A stretch of DNA of 45,900 bases. It comes from Lachnospiraceae bacterium (GTDB taxonomy: Bacteria; Bacillota; Clostridia; Lachnospirales; Lachnospiraceae). Positions 1-7,484 of the stretch are shown here, in pieces. The notes below the pieces were generated by a model. That model had not been told where the DNA came from. It was given only the letters and a program-made list of their open reading frames with translations, and did no database searches. The stretch covers positions 14,137 to 60,036 of the forward strand of contig JAAVAC010000023.1 in NCBI GenBank assembly GCA_014804265.1. Reading direction: 5' to 3'. The translations under genes were made by a program, and so were the position numbers. The stretch's first letter is position 1; every line of letters starts with the position of its first letter.

Positions 1-1835
1 TCCTCATTGGCTATGAAAAAGCCGTCATTGGAATGATTTAGTATATCAAGTCGTTCCCTGGAATGTTTATTTTCCTTTGTATCAATAAAAATGCAGTAAG
101 ATTGATGGCTTCCTCTTCCTACCCGTCCTCGTAATTGATGAAGCGCCGCAAGACCGAAGCGGTCAGCATTTTCCACCACCATAACGGCGGCATTTGGAAC
201 GTTGATTCCTACTTCGATTACCGTAGTGGACACCAGCACCTGCAGGTTGCCCGTAGAAAATGCTTCCATAATCTGATTTTTTTTGGAAGGCGTCATTTTT
301 CCATGAAGATATCCCACCTGAATGGATGGGTCCAGCTCTTTTTTTAGATTTTTTGCATAGTCCACTACGTTCTCCAGTTCATCCATCACACCACTTTCTA
401 CCATGGGACAGATTACATAAGCCTGTCTGCCTTCCTTTACCTGGGCTTCTATGAATTGATATGCCTTTTTCCGAAAATCGGTGCCTACGACACAGTTCTT
501 AATAGGGAGCCGGTTCTTAGGCAGTTCCGGTATGGTGGAAACAGCCAGCTCTCCATATAGAATTATGGCAAGGGAACGGGGAATGGGCGTTGCAGACATG
601 ACCAGCGTATGCACATCTCCCCCTTTTTTCGTCAGTTTTTCTCTTTGGGCTACTCCAAACCGATGTTGTTCATCTGTTACTACAAGGGCCAACTCTTTAA
701 ATTCCACATTGTCTTCCAACACTGCATGGGTGCCGATTACAAGATTGCAGCTGCCGTCCCGGATCTGCTCTTTTGCCTCCCGTTTCCCCTTTGCGGTAAG
801 GGAACCTACCAAAAGAACCGGTTTCAATGGAAGGTCATATTCTTTTATCATCCTGCTTACGGTTTCATAATGTTGGACTGCCAGCACTTCCGTAGGGGCC
901 ATCAGCGCCCCCTGATATCCATTGGAAACACATAATAAAAGACTGAGCAGAGCAATAATCGTTTTGCCGGATCCCACATCTCCCTGCAGAAGCCGATTTA
1001 AAGTCCCTCCGCCGCACAGGTCTTCTTCAATTTCCTCCCATGCTTTTTTCTGGGAATCCGTAAGGCGGTAAGGAAGGGCTTCTATCAGCCGCTTCGTATA
1101 CGCAGTGGGCATCATGGCATGGCTGTTTTCCTTTGCCTGCAGATCCTCCTTTAAATATTTGATGGACAAGATAAAAAAGAAAAATTCTTCATAGGCAAGC
1201 CGTTTTTTCGCCTCTGTCATCTCTTCCTTGTCTCTGGGATTGTGAATAGCGGATAACGTGGCCATATAGGAGGAAAAACCATATTTTTCCACAAGTTCCT
1301 CCGGAAGATATTCGGGAATATCCTCTAAAGCCTCCAATGCTCTTTTAATATATTTCTTCAGTGTATCATTGGAAAGGCCTTTGGTCTTTGCATAAACAGG
1401 CTGCAGGCTGTCTAAAAGCCTGCCATAGTCTTCCGGCTTGAACATCTTTGGCTGTTCCATGGAACAGAGAGAGCCTTTTTTGTGTATATTGCCGGAAAAT
1501 ACATATTCATTGCCAGGCTTTAGCGTCTTTTTTAAATAAGGCATATTAAAATAAGTGATGTTTACGACACCTGTTTCATCTCCTGCCTGAAAGGATAAAA
1601 TCGATTTTCCCTTCCTGTGTATTAAGGATGGCTCTTTTACGATTTTTCCAAGGAAAGCCGCCCTTCCACTTTCCGGAAGCCGGCAAACCGGAAGCGCATC
1701 CTGATAAAGTTCAAAATCCTTTGGAAAATGATGCACCAGCTCCCCTAATGTTTCAATGTTCAATTTTTGAAAAAGAAGGGCATTTTTTTCACCAATGCCC
1801 TTCAATTCTGTAATCTTACTGGAAAAATTCATCAT
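1..1835 (-). CDS. recG: ATP-dependent DNA helicase RecG, 3' end beyond the window
   Basis: RecG is a superfamily 2 helicase that remodels stalled replication forks and branched recombination intermediates. Translation from the ATG at 1835-1833 opens with MMNFSSKITELKGIGEKNA, the helix-hairpin-helix-like start of the RecG wedge region, and continues through an OB-fold region into the helicase motor. About 611 codons are visible; the family is usually about 680 residues, so roughly the last 70 are missing. A GGGAAG ribosome binding site precedes the start, and a second ATG follows directly. The fakA-like gene ends 11 bases upstream, so recG is probably the third gene of an asp23-fakA-recG operon, the order known in Bacillus subtilis (yloU-yloV-recG region). 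The identification is secure; only the C-terminus is unseen. Confidence 0.95.
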   Translation of the reverse strand, partial: MMNFSSKITELKGIGEKNALLFQKLNIETLGELVHHFPKDFELYQDALPVCRLPESGRAAFLGKIVKEPSLIHRKGKSILSFQAGDETGVVNITYFNMPYLKKTLKPGNEYVFSGNIHKKGSLCSMEQPKMFKPEDYGRLLDSLQPVYAKTKGLSNDTLKKYIKRALEALEDIPEYLPEELVEKYGFSSYMATLSAIHNPRDKEEMTEAKKRLAYEEFFFFILSIKYLKEDLQAKENSHAMMPTAYTKRLIEALPYRLTDSQKKAWEEIEEDLCGGGTLNRLLQGDVGSGKTIIALLSLLLCVSNGYQGALMAPTEVLAVQHYETVSRMIKEYDLPLKPVLLVGSLTAKGKREAKEQIRDGSCNLVIGTHAVLEDNVEFKELALVVTDEQHRFGVAQREKLTKKGGDVHTLVMSATPIPRSLAIILYGELAVSTIPELPKNRLPIKNCVVGTDFRKKAYQFIEAQVKEGRQAYVICPMVESGVMDELENVVDYAKNLKKELDPSIQVGYLHGKMTPSKKNQIMEAFSTGNLQVLVSTTVIEVGINVPNAAVMVVENADRFGLAALHQLRGRVGRGSHQSYCIFIDTKENKHSRERLDILNHSNDGFFIANE

Positions 1836-1846
1836 AACTTCCCATT

Positions 1847-3502
1847 CTATTCTGCCGAAATCACGTAATAATAAATTGGCTGGCCGCCAAATTGCAGCTC
1901 CACGTCACATTCCGAATAGAGCTTTTCGATTTTAGCCCTGACTTCTTCTGCCTCTTCTTCCTTTACATCCTGCCCATAATAGATGCTGATCAATTCCACT
2001 TCATCATCGCCAATCATTTCTTCCACCATTTCAATAGTGGTTTCTCCGATTTCCTTCCCCACTGCAAGAATACCATGGTCTCCAATGCCCATAATATCAT
2101 TTTCACGGATTGTCTTTTCATCAATTACGGTATCCCTGACTGCATAAGTGACCTGACCAGTCTTTACATGATTGATTTCGGAAATCATATTCTGTTCATT
2201 TTCCTCCGGAGATAGCTCCGGCACATAATTGATAATGGCTGTAATCCCCTGCGGAATGTTCTTGGTAGGAATGACGATGACCTTTTTATCCTCCACCAGC
2301 GACTGTGCCTGGTTGGCTGCTAAAATAATGTTCTTATTGTTGGGGAAAATAAATACATTCTTTGCATTTACCTGCTCTATGGCACTTAAAATATCCTCTG
2401 TGCTGGGATTCATGGTCTGACCGCCTTCAATGATCACATCCACCCCAAGATCCGTTAAAATTTCATTTAAGCCTTCTCCAATGGAAACCGAAATGAATCC
2501 GGTATCCTTTGGCGGCTCTTCCTTGATGGCTGCCTGTTTCTTTTCCTCTTCCTTAAAAAGCTTTTCCTGATGCTCTAAGCGCATGTTGTCAATTTTCATA
2601 TTGGAAAGGGCGCCGTATTTTAATGCCCGCTGAATAGCAAGTCCCGGATCGTTGGTATGCACATGTACCTTTACGATATCATCATCTGCCACCACTACGA
2701 TGGAATCGCCAATGGACTCCAAAAATGCCTTAAAATCCATTTCATGCTTCATATTAAAGGTTTTGGAAAGCATAATGATGAACTCGGTGCAATAGCCGTA
2801 TTTAATGTGGGCTGTATCCGCTGCAAGGCTGTCTACATTTACCGACTTGCTTGTTGCTTCCACATCAAAGGACAAATCAATTTCTTCCCCTCTGTATGCC
2901 ATCAGGCAGCCCTTTAATACTTCAATCAGTCCCTGTCCGCCGGAATCCACCACACCAGCCTGCTTTAATACAGGAAGCATTTCAGGCGTTTTGGCAAGGA
3001 CCTCTTCTCCATAGGTAATGACCGCTTCTATAAAGCTGTCCATATCTTCCATATTTTCCAGTTCCTTTGCCTTTTGGGAAATTCCCTTTGCTACAGTCAG
3101 AATCGTTCCCTCTTTTGGTTTCATAACGGCTTTGTATGCACTTTCCACCGCCTTTTCCATCGCTTTGGCAAGCGTTTTGATATCCAGTGTTTCCTGCTCC
3201 CCGATTACTTTGCAAAAGCCTCTGAATAACTGGGATAAAATAACACCGGAATTTCCTCTTGCACCACGTAAGGAACCGGAGGAAATTGCCTTTGCCAGCT
3301 GTTTTAAATCGGGAGTATCTCCTAATGCTGCCACTTCCTTTGCAGCAGACATGATAGTCAGCGTCATATTCGTTCCGGTATCCCCGTCTGGAACGGGAAA
3401 TACGTTCAATTCATTGATATATTCTTTTTTTACTTCTAGATTTTTTGCGCCGGCTAAGAACATATGGGAAAGTGTCTTAGCATCGATTGTATTCACCGCC
3501 AC
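1847..3502 (-). CDS. fakA: DhaL/EDD-domain kinase, FakA (YloV) family
   Basis: This 551-residue protein belongs to the DAK2/DegV fusion family. Characterised members (FakA) phosphorylate fatty acids held by a DegV-type FakB partner. The N-terminal DhaL-type kinase domain (about residues 1-205) carries the phosphate- and Mg-binding motif VFPVPDGDTGTNM near residues 35-47 and the SGSLRGARGNSGVILSQ stretch near 75-90. A middle domain and a C-terminal EDD-like domain follow (ISVSIGEG, IEGGQTMNPST, IFPNNKNI). The length matches the family. It starts 13 bases after the asp23 stop and ends 11 bases before recG, so the three are probably co-transcribed. No fakB gene is visible in the window, so the fatty acid kinase role rests on family knowledge. 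Confidence 0.9.
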   Translation of the reverse strand: MAVNTIDAKTLSHMFLAGAKNLEVKKEYINELNVFPVPDGDTGTNMTLTIMSAAKEVAALGDTPDLKQLAKAISSGSLRGARGNSGVILSQLFRGFCKVIGEQETLDIKTLAKAMEKAVESAYKAVMKPKEGTILTVAKGISQKAKELENMEDMDSFIEAVITYGEEVLAKTPEMLPVLKQAGVVDSGGQGLIEVLKGCLMAYRGEEIDLSFDVEATSKSVNVDSLAADTAHIKYGYCTEFIIMLSKTFNMKHEMDFKAFLESIGDSIVVVADDDIVKVHVHTNDPGLAIQRALKYGALSNMKIDNMRLEHQEKLFKEEEKKQAAIKEEPPKDTGFISVSIGEGLNEILTDLGVDVIIEGGQTMNPSTEDILSAIEQVNAKNVFIFPNNKNIILAANQAQSLVEDKKVIVIPTKNIPQGITAIINYVPELSPEENEQNMISEINHVKTGQVTYAVRDTVIDEKTIRENDIMGIGDHGILAVGKEIGETTIEMVEEMIGDDEVELISIYYGQDVKEEEAEEVRAKIEKLYSECDVELQFGGQPIYYYVISAE

Positions 3503-3515
3503 TACAATATCCTCC

Positions 3516-3872
3516 TTAATCGATTACTCGAACACCTTCAACAAAGATGTTTACTTTTTCTACCTGAAGACCTGTAAATTCTTCAACCTTGTATGTTACA
3601 TTGCTTACCAGATTGTCTGAAACCGTCAGAATATTGACACCATAGGCAACAATCAGATGAAAGTCAATTGTCAGCTTGGAATTATTCACATTCACCGAAA
3701 TCCCCGTTGCCAGACTGTCCATTTTCAAAAGCTTTACAAGCCCATCCTTTACATTAACGCTTGCCATGCCAACAATCCCGAAGCACTCCACTGCCACGCT
3801 GCCAGCATAATTGGCAATCACTTCCCGATCTATCTCTATATTGCCAAGATGTGTATTCATCATACTTTTCAT
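3516..3872 (-). CDS. Asp23/Gls24 family envelope stress protein (YloU type)
   Basis: This 118-residue protein matches the small single-domain Asp23 family (DUF322). It shows the N-terminal GNIEIDREVIANYAGSVAVE segment and the central GIVGMA motif typical of YloU/AmaP-like proteins. Family members are abundant, cytosolic or membrane-associated, and linked to cell envelope homeostasis. The exact biochemical role is unknown. The start is preceded by GGGAGGTC. It is the first gene of the probable operon with fakA and recG, divergent from rpmB, which is a conserved Firmicutes arrangement. Confidence 0.88.
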   Translation of the reverse strand: MKSMMNTHLGNIEIDREVIANYAGSVAVECFGIVGMASVNVKDGLVKLLKMDSLATGISVNVNNSKLTIDFHLIVAYGVNILTVSDNLVSNVTYKVEEFTGLQVEKVNIFVEGVRVID

Positions 3873-3908
3873 AGGTCTGACCTCCCTTAAAATTCATACT
3901 TACTAATG

Positions 3909-3937
3909 ATTATAACCGATTTTAATAAAAAATGGAA
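3909..3937 (-). promoter_or_regulatory. Candidate promoter of the asp23-fakA-recG operon
   Basis: On the minus strand a perfect TATAAT -10 (3914-3909) lies 17 bases from a weak -35, TTCCAT (3937-3932). It sits about 40 bases upstream of the asp23 start. The -10 is convincing and the -35 is poor. Confidence 0.5.
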
Positions 3938-3977
3938 CAAAGTTTGAAAAAAACTGGAAAAAAGAGGGGGAGGGGGA

Positions 3978-4150
3978 TTTCGATGGGGACGTAGGGGCAG
4001 GCAGAGCATGTTGGAGTCTTCGGGGCACGCTCTCGCTCTGCAAAGACGCAGCGGTACTAACGCACCAAAATACGGTGCGTAAGTGCCGGCGACTTTGCCA
4101 AGGCCCCTAAGACTCCAACATGCTCTGCCTGCCCCTACTGGCTATCGAAA
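3978..4150 (+). repeat. Structured palindromic repeat, copy A
   Basis: Perfect 30-bp inverted arms (3991-4020 and 4109-4138) enclose an 88-nt core (4021-4108). A further outer pair, TTTCGAT (3978-3984) and ATCGAAA (4144-4150), extends the fold beyond an internal loop. In the core, ACGCACC and GGTGCGT form an apical hairpin. A second stem pairs CGGTACT with AGTGCCG, a third pairs GCAAAG-A-CGC with GCG-A-CTTTGC, and GGGG pairs with CCCC at the base. Copies B, C and D share the core in sequence and in exact length, but their arms differ. It lies in the asp23-rpmB intergenic region. Confidence 0.9.
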
Positions 4151-4260
4151 GGCCCTTGGGGGTGGGTGCCTTAAAAAGATTATTTTCTTTTTATTAAAAT
4201 TACAAGTGATATCAACCTTTCCAAGCCTCTCCAGAGCATTATTTCAAAAATGGAAAGGCT

Positions 4261-4429
4261 TTCGATACACAGTAGGAGTCTGCATAGGATATAGAAGTCT
4301 TAGAGGCCTTGATGAAAACGCCGGTCCTTACGCACCGTACTTTGGTGCGTTAGTACCGCTGCGTTTTCATAGAGCGAGAGCGTGCCTCCAAGACTTCTAT
4401 ATCCGATGCAGACTCCTACGTCCCCCGAA
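4261..4429 (-). repeat. Structured palindromic repeat, copy B (reverse orientation)
   Basis: This is the same element as copy A, on the opposite strand, 110 bases away. The arms are 4272-4301 and 4390-4419: 30 bp with a single mismatch, and different in sequence from copy A. The core is 4302-4389, again 88 nt and alignable to copy A without gaps. The long core stem is changed on both sides: ATGAAAACGC pairs with GCGTTTTCAT. The base of the core is GAGG with CCTC instead of GGGG with CCCC. These paired changes support selection for structure. Confidence 0.9.
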
Positions 4430-4491
4430 CCACTCCCCCTCAATTTTTCCAATAATCCCACCCATTTTTTCAAATAATAGGAAATTTCTTC

Positions 4492-4520
4492 TTGCAATCC
4501 CCCCATTTATCTGTTAAAAT
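4492..4520 (+). promoter_or_regulatory. rpmB promoter
   Basis: TTGCAA (4492-4497), a 17-base spacer and TAAAAT (4515-4520) form a good sigma-A-type promoter about 50 bases before the rpmB start. It lies just outside repeat copy B, so the repeats probably are not part of the rpmB leader. Confidence 0.8.
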
Positions 4521-4570
4521 GTTCATGTTGTGAGCAAATAAGCTTAATTTAGGTTATAGGAGGTGCTATT

Positions 4571-4756
4571 ATGGCTAAATGTGATATCTGTGGCAAGGGC
4601 GTTCATTTTGGAAATGCGGTAAGCCATTCTCATAGAAGATCCAATAAGATTTGGAAATCAAATGTAAAGAGTGTTAAATGTAAAGTGAATGGAGCTTCTA
4701 AAAAGCTTCACGTTTGTACTTCTTGCTTAAGAAGCGGCAAAGTAGAAAGAGCTTAG
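4571..4756 (+). CDS. rpmB: 50S ribosomal protein L28
   Basis: This 61-residue protein of the large ribosomal subunit is recognisable from MAKCDICGKG and the basic HRRSNKIWKSNVKSVK segment. Cysteines at positions 4, 7, 49 and 52 (CDIC and CTSC) form two CxxC pairs, so this is the zinc-binding version of L28. Some bacteria also carry a cysteine-free paralogue used under zinc limitation; none is in this window. A strong AGGAGGT ribosome binding site lies 6 bases before the ATG. The gene has its own promoter and a strong terminator, so it is monocistronic. Confidence 0.97.
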   Translation: MAKCDICGKGVHFGNAVSHSHRRSNKIWKSNVKSVKCKVNGASKKLHVCTSCLRSGKVERA

Positions 4757-4778
4757 GAATCAGAAATGACACGTGAAA

Positions 4779-4806
4779 GGGAACTGTATCGGCAGTTCCC
4801 TTTTTT
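4779..4806 (+). terminator. rpmB terminator
   Basis: GGGAACTG (4779-4786) pairs with CAGTTCCC (4793-4800) across a 6-base loop, followed by six T residues. The stop codon of the convergent J-domain gene overlaps the T run. Confidence 0.92.
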
Positions 4807-5293
4807 ATGCTTCGTATTTGTTTGTTACCTGTAGATATTCCCTCATCTTTTCATATTCCAGATTGATTTTAGTAATGGTTTCGGTATCTCCAAACAGGTT
4901 GTCCGGATGGAAAATTTTAATCAGGTCCTTATACCGCTTCTTTAACCCTAAAGGATTCGTGACACCTTTAAAGAAAAATGCCTGTTCCTTGTAAAAATCG
5001 CCGGCAATCTGGCCATCTTCTGCAAATTCCCTGTATTCCTTGTGGGAATAGCTCCGGCTATAGGCTTTTTGCCGTTCAAACTCTTCTTTTTCCCTTTTGA
5101 AAGACTCCTGTTCTCTTGCAAGCCTCTGGAATTCTGCCTCTAAGATTTTGAATTTCGTGTCAAAAAAAGAACGTTCCTGCTTCAGCCGTTCCTTTTCATA
5201 ACGGATATGCTCAGTCCAGTTTTTCATTTCTTTCTGGAATTCTTCTTTTTCAGCCTGCAGCTTTTCAAGTTCTGAAAGCTGTTTGTCATCCAT
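4805..5293 (-). CDS. Coiled-coil protein with C-terminal J domain
   Basis: The protein has 162 residues. Residues 1-80 are highly charged and heptad-like (Glu, Lys, Gln and Arg rich), so a long coiled coil is predicted. The C-terminal part, about 105-155, resembles a J domain: a basic helix II (LGLKKRYKDLIKIF), the HPD motif at residues 129-131 and a helix III ending EYEKMREYL. J domains stimulate DnaK ATPase. The normal order is J domain first, so a C-terminal J domain on a coiled coil suggests a specialised DnaK recruiter. No client is evident. It converges on rpmB and stands alone. The HPD assignment is firm; the function is inference. Confidence 0.7.
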   Translation of the reverse strand: MDDKQLSELEKLQAEKEEFQKEMKNWTEHIRYEKERLKQERSFFDTKFKILEAEFQRLAREQESFKREKEEFERQKAYSRSYSHKEYREFAEDGQIAGDFYKEQAFFFKGVTNPLGLKKRYKDLIKIFHPDNLFGDTETITKINLEYEKMREYLQVTNKYEA

Positions 5294-5366
5294 AATCCTT
5301 CACCTTATATAACCCTTCCCCATCCCCGTGAGGGATTCTAACAATCAGAAAGATTGGAAAATCCAT

Positions 5367-5510
5367 TTATCCGCAAAACAAATTAAAGCCTACCACCAAT
5401 AAAATAATCGTAATGATAAACGCAATAATCGCATGTTCTATAAACATCATGAGCAGCATGCCAATAGCAATCATAAAACATGTATATCCAATCATTTGTT
5501 TCACTTTCAC
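5367..5510 (-). CDS. Small hydrophobic membrane protein, 47 aa
   Basis: A GTG-started reading frame (VKVKQMIGYTCFM...) encodes 47 residues forming two closely spaced hydrophobic segments, roughly 7-22 and 25-45, with only His and Glu between them. An AGGAGG sequence (5520-5515) lies 4 bases before the first GTG and 10 before a second in-frame GTG at 5504, so the start is uncertain by two codons. It lies alone between the J-domain gene and gerW. A strong ribosome binding site with an all-membrane composition supports a real peptide. I do not recognise its function. Confidence 0.65.
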   Translation of the reverse strand: MKVKQMIGYTCFMIAIGMLLMMFIEHAIIAFIITIILLVVGFNLFCG

Positions 5511-5596
5511 ACTACCTCCTGCATGCCTGCTATAAGATAGTGTATGCTGCTCTTTTTCACTAGTTTCCAGTTTGAAGGATTTTCCGTTTCTTTTTC

Positions 5597-5992
5597 TTAT
5601 ACAGCATCTTCCGGAAAAGCAATGTCTTTTGCTTCCGCATCGCTTACCATTTCTTCCTTCGGCTCGGTAAAGCGGTCTACTAAATCCGGAATCATATCGA
5701 TTACCTTTGTGATAGTATCCTGATTCTTAATATTTACAAGCTTTGTCTGACCATTTTTTATAACAAGTACTGCGCTTGGAGACATTTTTCCGGTCATGCC
5801 GCCTGCACCGCCGTTTTTCTTATCTGCAGAGCTGGCGCCTGCACCTACTCCAAAAGTAACGTCTACGAGAGGAAGGATAATGGTATCGCCTACCTGCGTA
5901 GCCTCTCCTACAACCGTCTTGGTAGACAAAAAGCCTTCCATCCCTTTCATCAGTGAACTAACCACATTGTTGAAATTATTTCCATCATTCAT
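5597..5992 (-). CDS. gerW: GerW family sporulation protein (YtfJ)
   Basis: This 131-residue protein has the GerW/YtfJ signature: an N-terminal helix (VSSLMKGMEGFLSTKTVVGEA), the strand motif GDTIILPLVDVTFGVGAG, a Gly-rich linker (GGAGGMTGKMSPSAVLVI) and a C-terminal IDMIPDLVDRF helix. In Bacillus the protein is made in the forespore and is needed for normal germination. The start has a clear GGAGG site (GGAGGAAAAGATC before ATG). It overlaps the stop of the DUF2953 gene by 8 bases, so translation is probably coupled. The pair matches Bacillus ytfI-ytfJ and indicates a spore former. Confidence 0.92.
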   Translation of the reverse strand: MNDGNNFNNVVSSLMKGMEGFLSTKTVVGEATQVGDTIILPLVDVTFGVGAGASSADKKNGGAGGMTGKMSPSAVLVIKNGQTKLVNIKNQDTITKVIDMIPDLVDRFTEPKEEMVSDAEAKDIAFPEDAV

Positions 5993-6998
5993 GATCTTTT
6001 CCTCCGGTTAATATATTGTACAACTTCTTAATATCTTTATCAAACAAAACGCTCCAGCCGATTTTCAGCAGGTTAAATACCCGGATTCTTCCTTTTATAA
6101 AAAAATCTCCCCAAAAGATCGTCTGTTCAAAATCCGGTATCACAGTAATATGATTACCGAAGAGCGGATAAAACATACTTATGAAACCAAGCACTTCTCC
6201 GGTAGTCCCTGGATCTCCAAAGCCGAACACAATGTTTCCCGAAACCTTTTTGGGCGCTATATGCTTTAAAAATCGTAAAATCTGCTGTTTTCCTTTGGCA
6301 ATGGCCCGTCTGCTCTCTTCTCTTTCCAGAACTTCCTTGTACCAGTAAATGGTTTCCTTTATATGTTCAAGCTTCTCTTTTATGTTAAAAATAGTGTACT
6401 TGATATTTCTCACTTTTTCAAATACTTTTTGGAAAAACAGCTTTCCTTTTTGAAAAAATTCCTTTATGCTCTTTATCAGCTTTCCAAGAAAGGATATGGT
6501 TTCCTCCTGAGGCTGTTCTTTGGAACACTCCGGTTCATATGACTCTTCTGGCGTTGTCCGGGGCTCTTCACAGGATGGAATATCTGGAACGTAAGCTGTG
6601 GGACGGTCCGGTTCCATGGACCGGGCAGACAGTTCCTTCTTTGTTGCATGTTCCTCTTTTGTATATTCCTTCTTTTGATTCTTTTTGCGCCTTTTGTTTT
6701 TTTTCCTTTTTTTCTCCTGCTTTTCGTTTTTTGCACCTTTCCTGCCGAATACATCATAAACAGGAATGCCTGCCAAATAGAGGATGCAGGATAATCCTTC
6801 TTCGTATTTCAGTTTTCCATAAAGAAAGGGAAACAGCCAGGAAACCCGCATATGAAGCAGCAGGCGCTCCCGCTTTTCTCCTTTTACCCGGTATGCAACA
6901 GGACAGAAAAGCACCAAAAGAAGCGCTGCAAGCAAAACAACCAGTATGACCAGAAGTACAATTCCTATTATTTTCAGTATTGTTAAAAAGAGCGCCAT
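5985..6998 (-). CDS. DUF2953 membrane protein (YtfI-like)
   Basis: The protein has 337 residues. An N-terminal transmembrane segment (about residues 8-32, rich in Ile, Leu and Val) is followed by the DUF2953 opening CPVAYRVKGE. A Lys/Glu-rich low-complexity linker spans about 85-170 (KKRKKNKRRKKNQKK). A conserved C-terminal part contains KHIAPKKVSGNIVFGFGDPGTTGEVLG and ends IRVFNLLKIGW. The family is tied by gene order to gerW in spore formers; its function is not established. GGAGGAATCAAA precedes the ATG. The start overlaps the stop of the upstream gene by 16 bases. Confidence 0.82.
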   Translation of the reverse strand: MALFLTILKIIGIVLLVILVVLLAALLLVLFCPVAYRVKGEKRERLLLHMRVSWLFPFLYGKLKYEEGLSCILYLAGIPVYDVFGRKGAKNEKQEKKRKKNKRRKKNQKKEYTKEEHATKKELSARSMEPDRPTAYVPDIPSCEEPRTTPEESYEPECSKEQPQEETISFLGKLIKSIKEFFQKGKLFFQKVFEKVRNIKYTIFNIKEKLEHIKETIYWYKEVLEREESRRAIAKGKQQILRFLKHIAPKKVSGNIVFGFGDPGTTGEVLGFISMFYPLFGNHITVIPDFEQTIFWGDFFIKGRIRVFNLLKIGWSVLFDKDIKKLYNILTGGKDHE

Positions 6999-7318
6999 TT
7001 TGATTCCTCCAAAACAAGGAGTTTTTCTTTAAACTGCCATGTGCCATAGGCGGCAAAAAAATCCGTAACCATCCTGACAGCCAGATTTACTGCCATTTCA
7101 TGGGAAGAAGCCAGTCCTATAATGCGAAGCTCATCCTTTGGGAAAAGGGCTTGTTTCAACATTCCTACATGGAAAATATCAAATAAATCATTTCCGGCAG
7201 AGACCGCAATCACATAAACACTTAATTGTCCTGCATTTCTGCGGATTTTCCGGATTATGTTCTTTTTCTTTTTCTGGATGCTTTCATCACAATACAAATC
7301 ACTATAAAAAGTCATCAT
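6983..7318 (-). CDS. Conserved hypothetical protein, first gene of the gerW operon
   Basis: The protein has 111 residues when started at ATG 7318-7316, which gives MMTFYSDLYCDESIQKKKKN. The in-frame extension upstream begins with TTG at 7369 inside the promoter and is not credible. The N-terminal FYSDLY segment, Lys-rich helix and VYVIAVSAGNDLFDIF stretch suggest a small alpha/beta fold. Related short proteins beginning with a similar (F)Y(S/T)DLY motif are familiar beside DUF2953/gerW in Clostridia (from memory). Function unknown. The ribosome binding site is ambiguous: GGGATGG 9 bases upstream, or AGGGA next to a second ATG. It overlaps the next gene, so the three form an operon. Confidence 0.7.
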   Translation of the reverse strand: MMTFYSDLYCDESIQKKKKNIIRKIRRNAGQLSVYVIAVSAGNDLFDIFHVGMLKQALFPKDELRIIGLASSHEMAVNLAVRMVTDFFAAYGTWQFKEKLLVLEESKWRSF

Positions 7319-7339
7319 TCCCTGTTTCCATCCCATAAA

Positions 7340-7369
7340 AGTATACCATGTTCTTTGACTGCTAAACAA
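7340..7369 (-). promoter_or_regulatory. Candidate promoter of the gerW operon
   Basis: On the minus strand TTGTTT (7369-7364), an 18-base spacer and TATACT (7345-7340) precede the ATG at 7318. Sporulation sigma factors may act instead; I could not recognise a clear sigma-F or sigma-G site. Confidence 0.45.
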
Positions 7370-7416
7370 AATCAGTATAGCACATTTTTAGAAGAAAGCC
7401 TATAGAAAGATTTTCA

Positions 7417-7446
7417 TTGACATATTTCCTGCTTTCGTACGATAAT
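7417..7446 (+). promoter_or_regulatory. Promoter of the HD-GYP-like gene
   Basis: A perfect TTGACA (7417-7422), an 18-base spacer and GATAAT (7441-7446) lie about 38 bases before the gene start. The ribosome binding site is AGGGGAGG. Confidence 0.75.
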
Positions 7447-7484
7447 CTTTATAGGAATTTTTCCGTAATAAGGGGAGGATACTT

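Noticed and set aside
4083-4517. 144-codon plus-strand frame and a 68-codon minus-strand frame (4300-4506) across repeat copies A and B
   Set aside because: They run through the palindromic arms and core, lack ribosome binding sites, and similar frames appear in copy C (19971-20159). They are products of the repeat, not genes.
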